Shown here: piece after piece, positions 63,725 to 64,000 of the stretch | Numbering within the stretch: position 1 is the stretch's first letter | How the letters are laid out: each line of letters begins with the position of its first letter | Assembly (NCBI GenBank): GCA_019421365.1 | Contig: JAHZFJ010000003.1 | Location: 1 to 64,000, forward strand | Length of the DNA: 64,000 nucleotides | From: Lachnospiraceae bacterium | Lineage (GTDB): Bacteria; Bacillota; Clostridia; Lachnospirales; Lachnospiraceae | Direction of reading: 5' to 3' | Program-made: the position numbers and the translations under genes | The notes under the pieces: model-generated | The model's database searches: none | The model's input: only the letters and a program-made list of their open reading frames with translations | What the model was told of the DNA's origin: nothing

Positions 63725-63925
63725 TTATACATGAAAAAAGCATAAATCTCTTTCATAATTATCGATTTGTTGTTCCAAACTTCTCTTACATGATAAGAGA
63801 AATTTCAAAGTATCTAAATCAACGATCTCTTTTTCTGATAATGATTGAATTGAGCTAATTACATCTTTGTATTCCCCAATTAAAACTCTTTTCCAATCAT
63901 CAAGCTGTTTTGCTGACATACCCAT
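63725..63925 (-). CDS. Spo0E-like aspartyl-phosphate phosphatase family protein
   Basis: 66 residues, two helices. The second helix holds SCKRSLEQQIDNYE, close to the Spo0E motif (SxxLDxLIxxY) but with Glu where Asp is usual, so activity is uncertain. Spo0E proteins remove phosphate from Spo0A~P and delay sporulation. TAGGAG precedes the ATG, and an extended -10 (TGCTATAAT) lies about 50 bp upstream, so the start looks real. Confidence 0.5.
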   Translation of the reverse strand: MGMSAKQLDDWKRVLIGEYKDVISSIQSLSEKEIVDLDTLKFLLSCKRSLEQQIDNYERDLCFFHV

Positions 63926-64000
63926 ACTATCACTCCTACTCTATTCAGATAATTCTCAAACAATTATACTAATATTATAGCATAAATTCTAAGAATTTCA

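Overview
The window is AT-rich chromosomal DNA from a Gram-positive anaerobe. The signs are Clostridia-type signals (AGGAGG ribosome sites, TTGACA/TATAAT promoters, hairpin-plus-U terminators), an exosortase-G locus, an ethanolamine microcompartment operon, lipoteichoic-acid-type enzymes and a Spo0E-like protein. The gene set resembles Lachnospiraceae such as Lachnoclostridium (Clostridium) phytofermentans; that assignment is inference from recall, not a search. I see no prophage, insertion sequence, CRISPR array or clear pseudogene.

Layout. (1) 1-1084: the 5' end of a minus-strand 16S rRNA gene, preceded by four evenly spaced strong promoters. (2) 1085-6486: a compact exosortase G (XrtG) system, with two small 6-pyruvoyl-tetrahydropterin-synthase-like proteins, a membrane-anchored degenerate GGDEF-like protein, a membrane glycosyltransferase, XrtG itself and an acidic surface protein with a C-terminal sorting signal. 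(3) 6631-17893: a secreted CAP/fibronectin-like protein, a YjiH-type membrane protein, a heterodimeric ABC exporter, a GntR-controlled ABC-2 operon with an operator over its promoter, and a methyltransferase. (4) 17973-25188: a MocR-type regulator; D-Ala-D-Ala ligase divergent from a BlaI regulator plus an unusual BlaR1(M56)-LCP fusion; and a TetR regulator with a proton antiporter under twin operators. (5) 25427-41692: an ECF S component, RecQ, MetF next to an AbgT transporter, a zinc-ribbon protein, a WYL regulator, a U32-like protein pair, tRNA-Leu(CAG), pseudouridine catabolism (psuK-psuG), DUF523, an LtaS-like synthase and an AraC regulator. (6) 41763-55333: a 17-gene minus-strand ethanolamine utilization operon. 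(7) 55642-63925: paired half-size chromate transporters, a small anchored protein, a 280-bp structured repeat-like element, an Mrr-like nuclease, a two-domain teichoic acid enzyme, a HEAT-repeat methyltransferase, an Fe-S aldo/keto reductase and a Spo0E-like protein.

How the eut genes fit together: EutH imports ethanolamine. EutBC (kept active by EutA and supplied with adenosylcobalamin by EutT) splits it to acetaldehyde and ammonia inside a shell built from EutS, EutL, EutM, EutN, a EutK-like protein and a PduT-like trimer. EutE and PduL convert acetaldehyde to acetyl-CoA and acetyl phosphate, while the EutG-like alcohol dehydrogenase recycles NADH. No eutV/eutW regulator pair is present in the window, so control is unexplained. 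Several cargo proteins carry short amphipathic helices that look like encapsulation peptides.

Most worth following up: the XrtG locus with its two pterin-synthase-like proteins that have lost the catalytic cysteine, the BlaR1-LCP fusion, the dispersed structured element at 57601-57879, and the EutK-like shell protein with a SAP-like tail.
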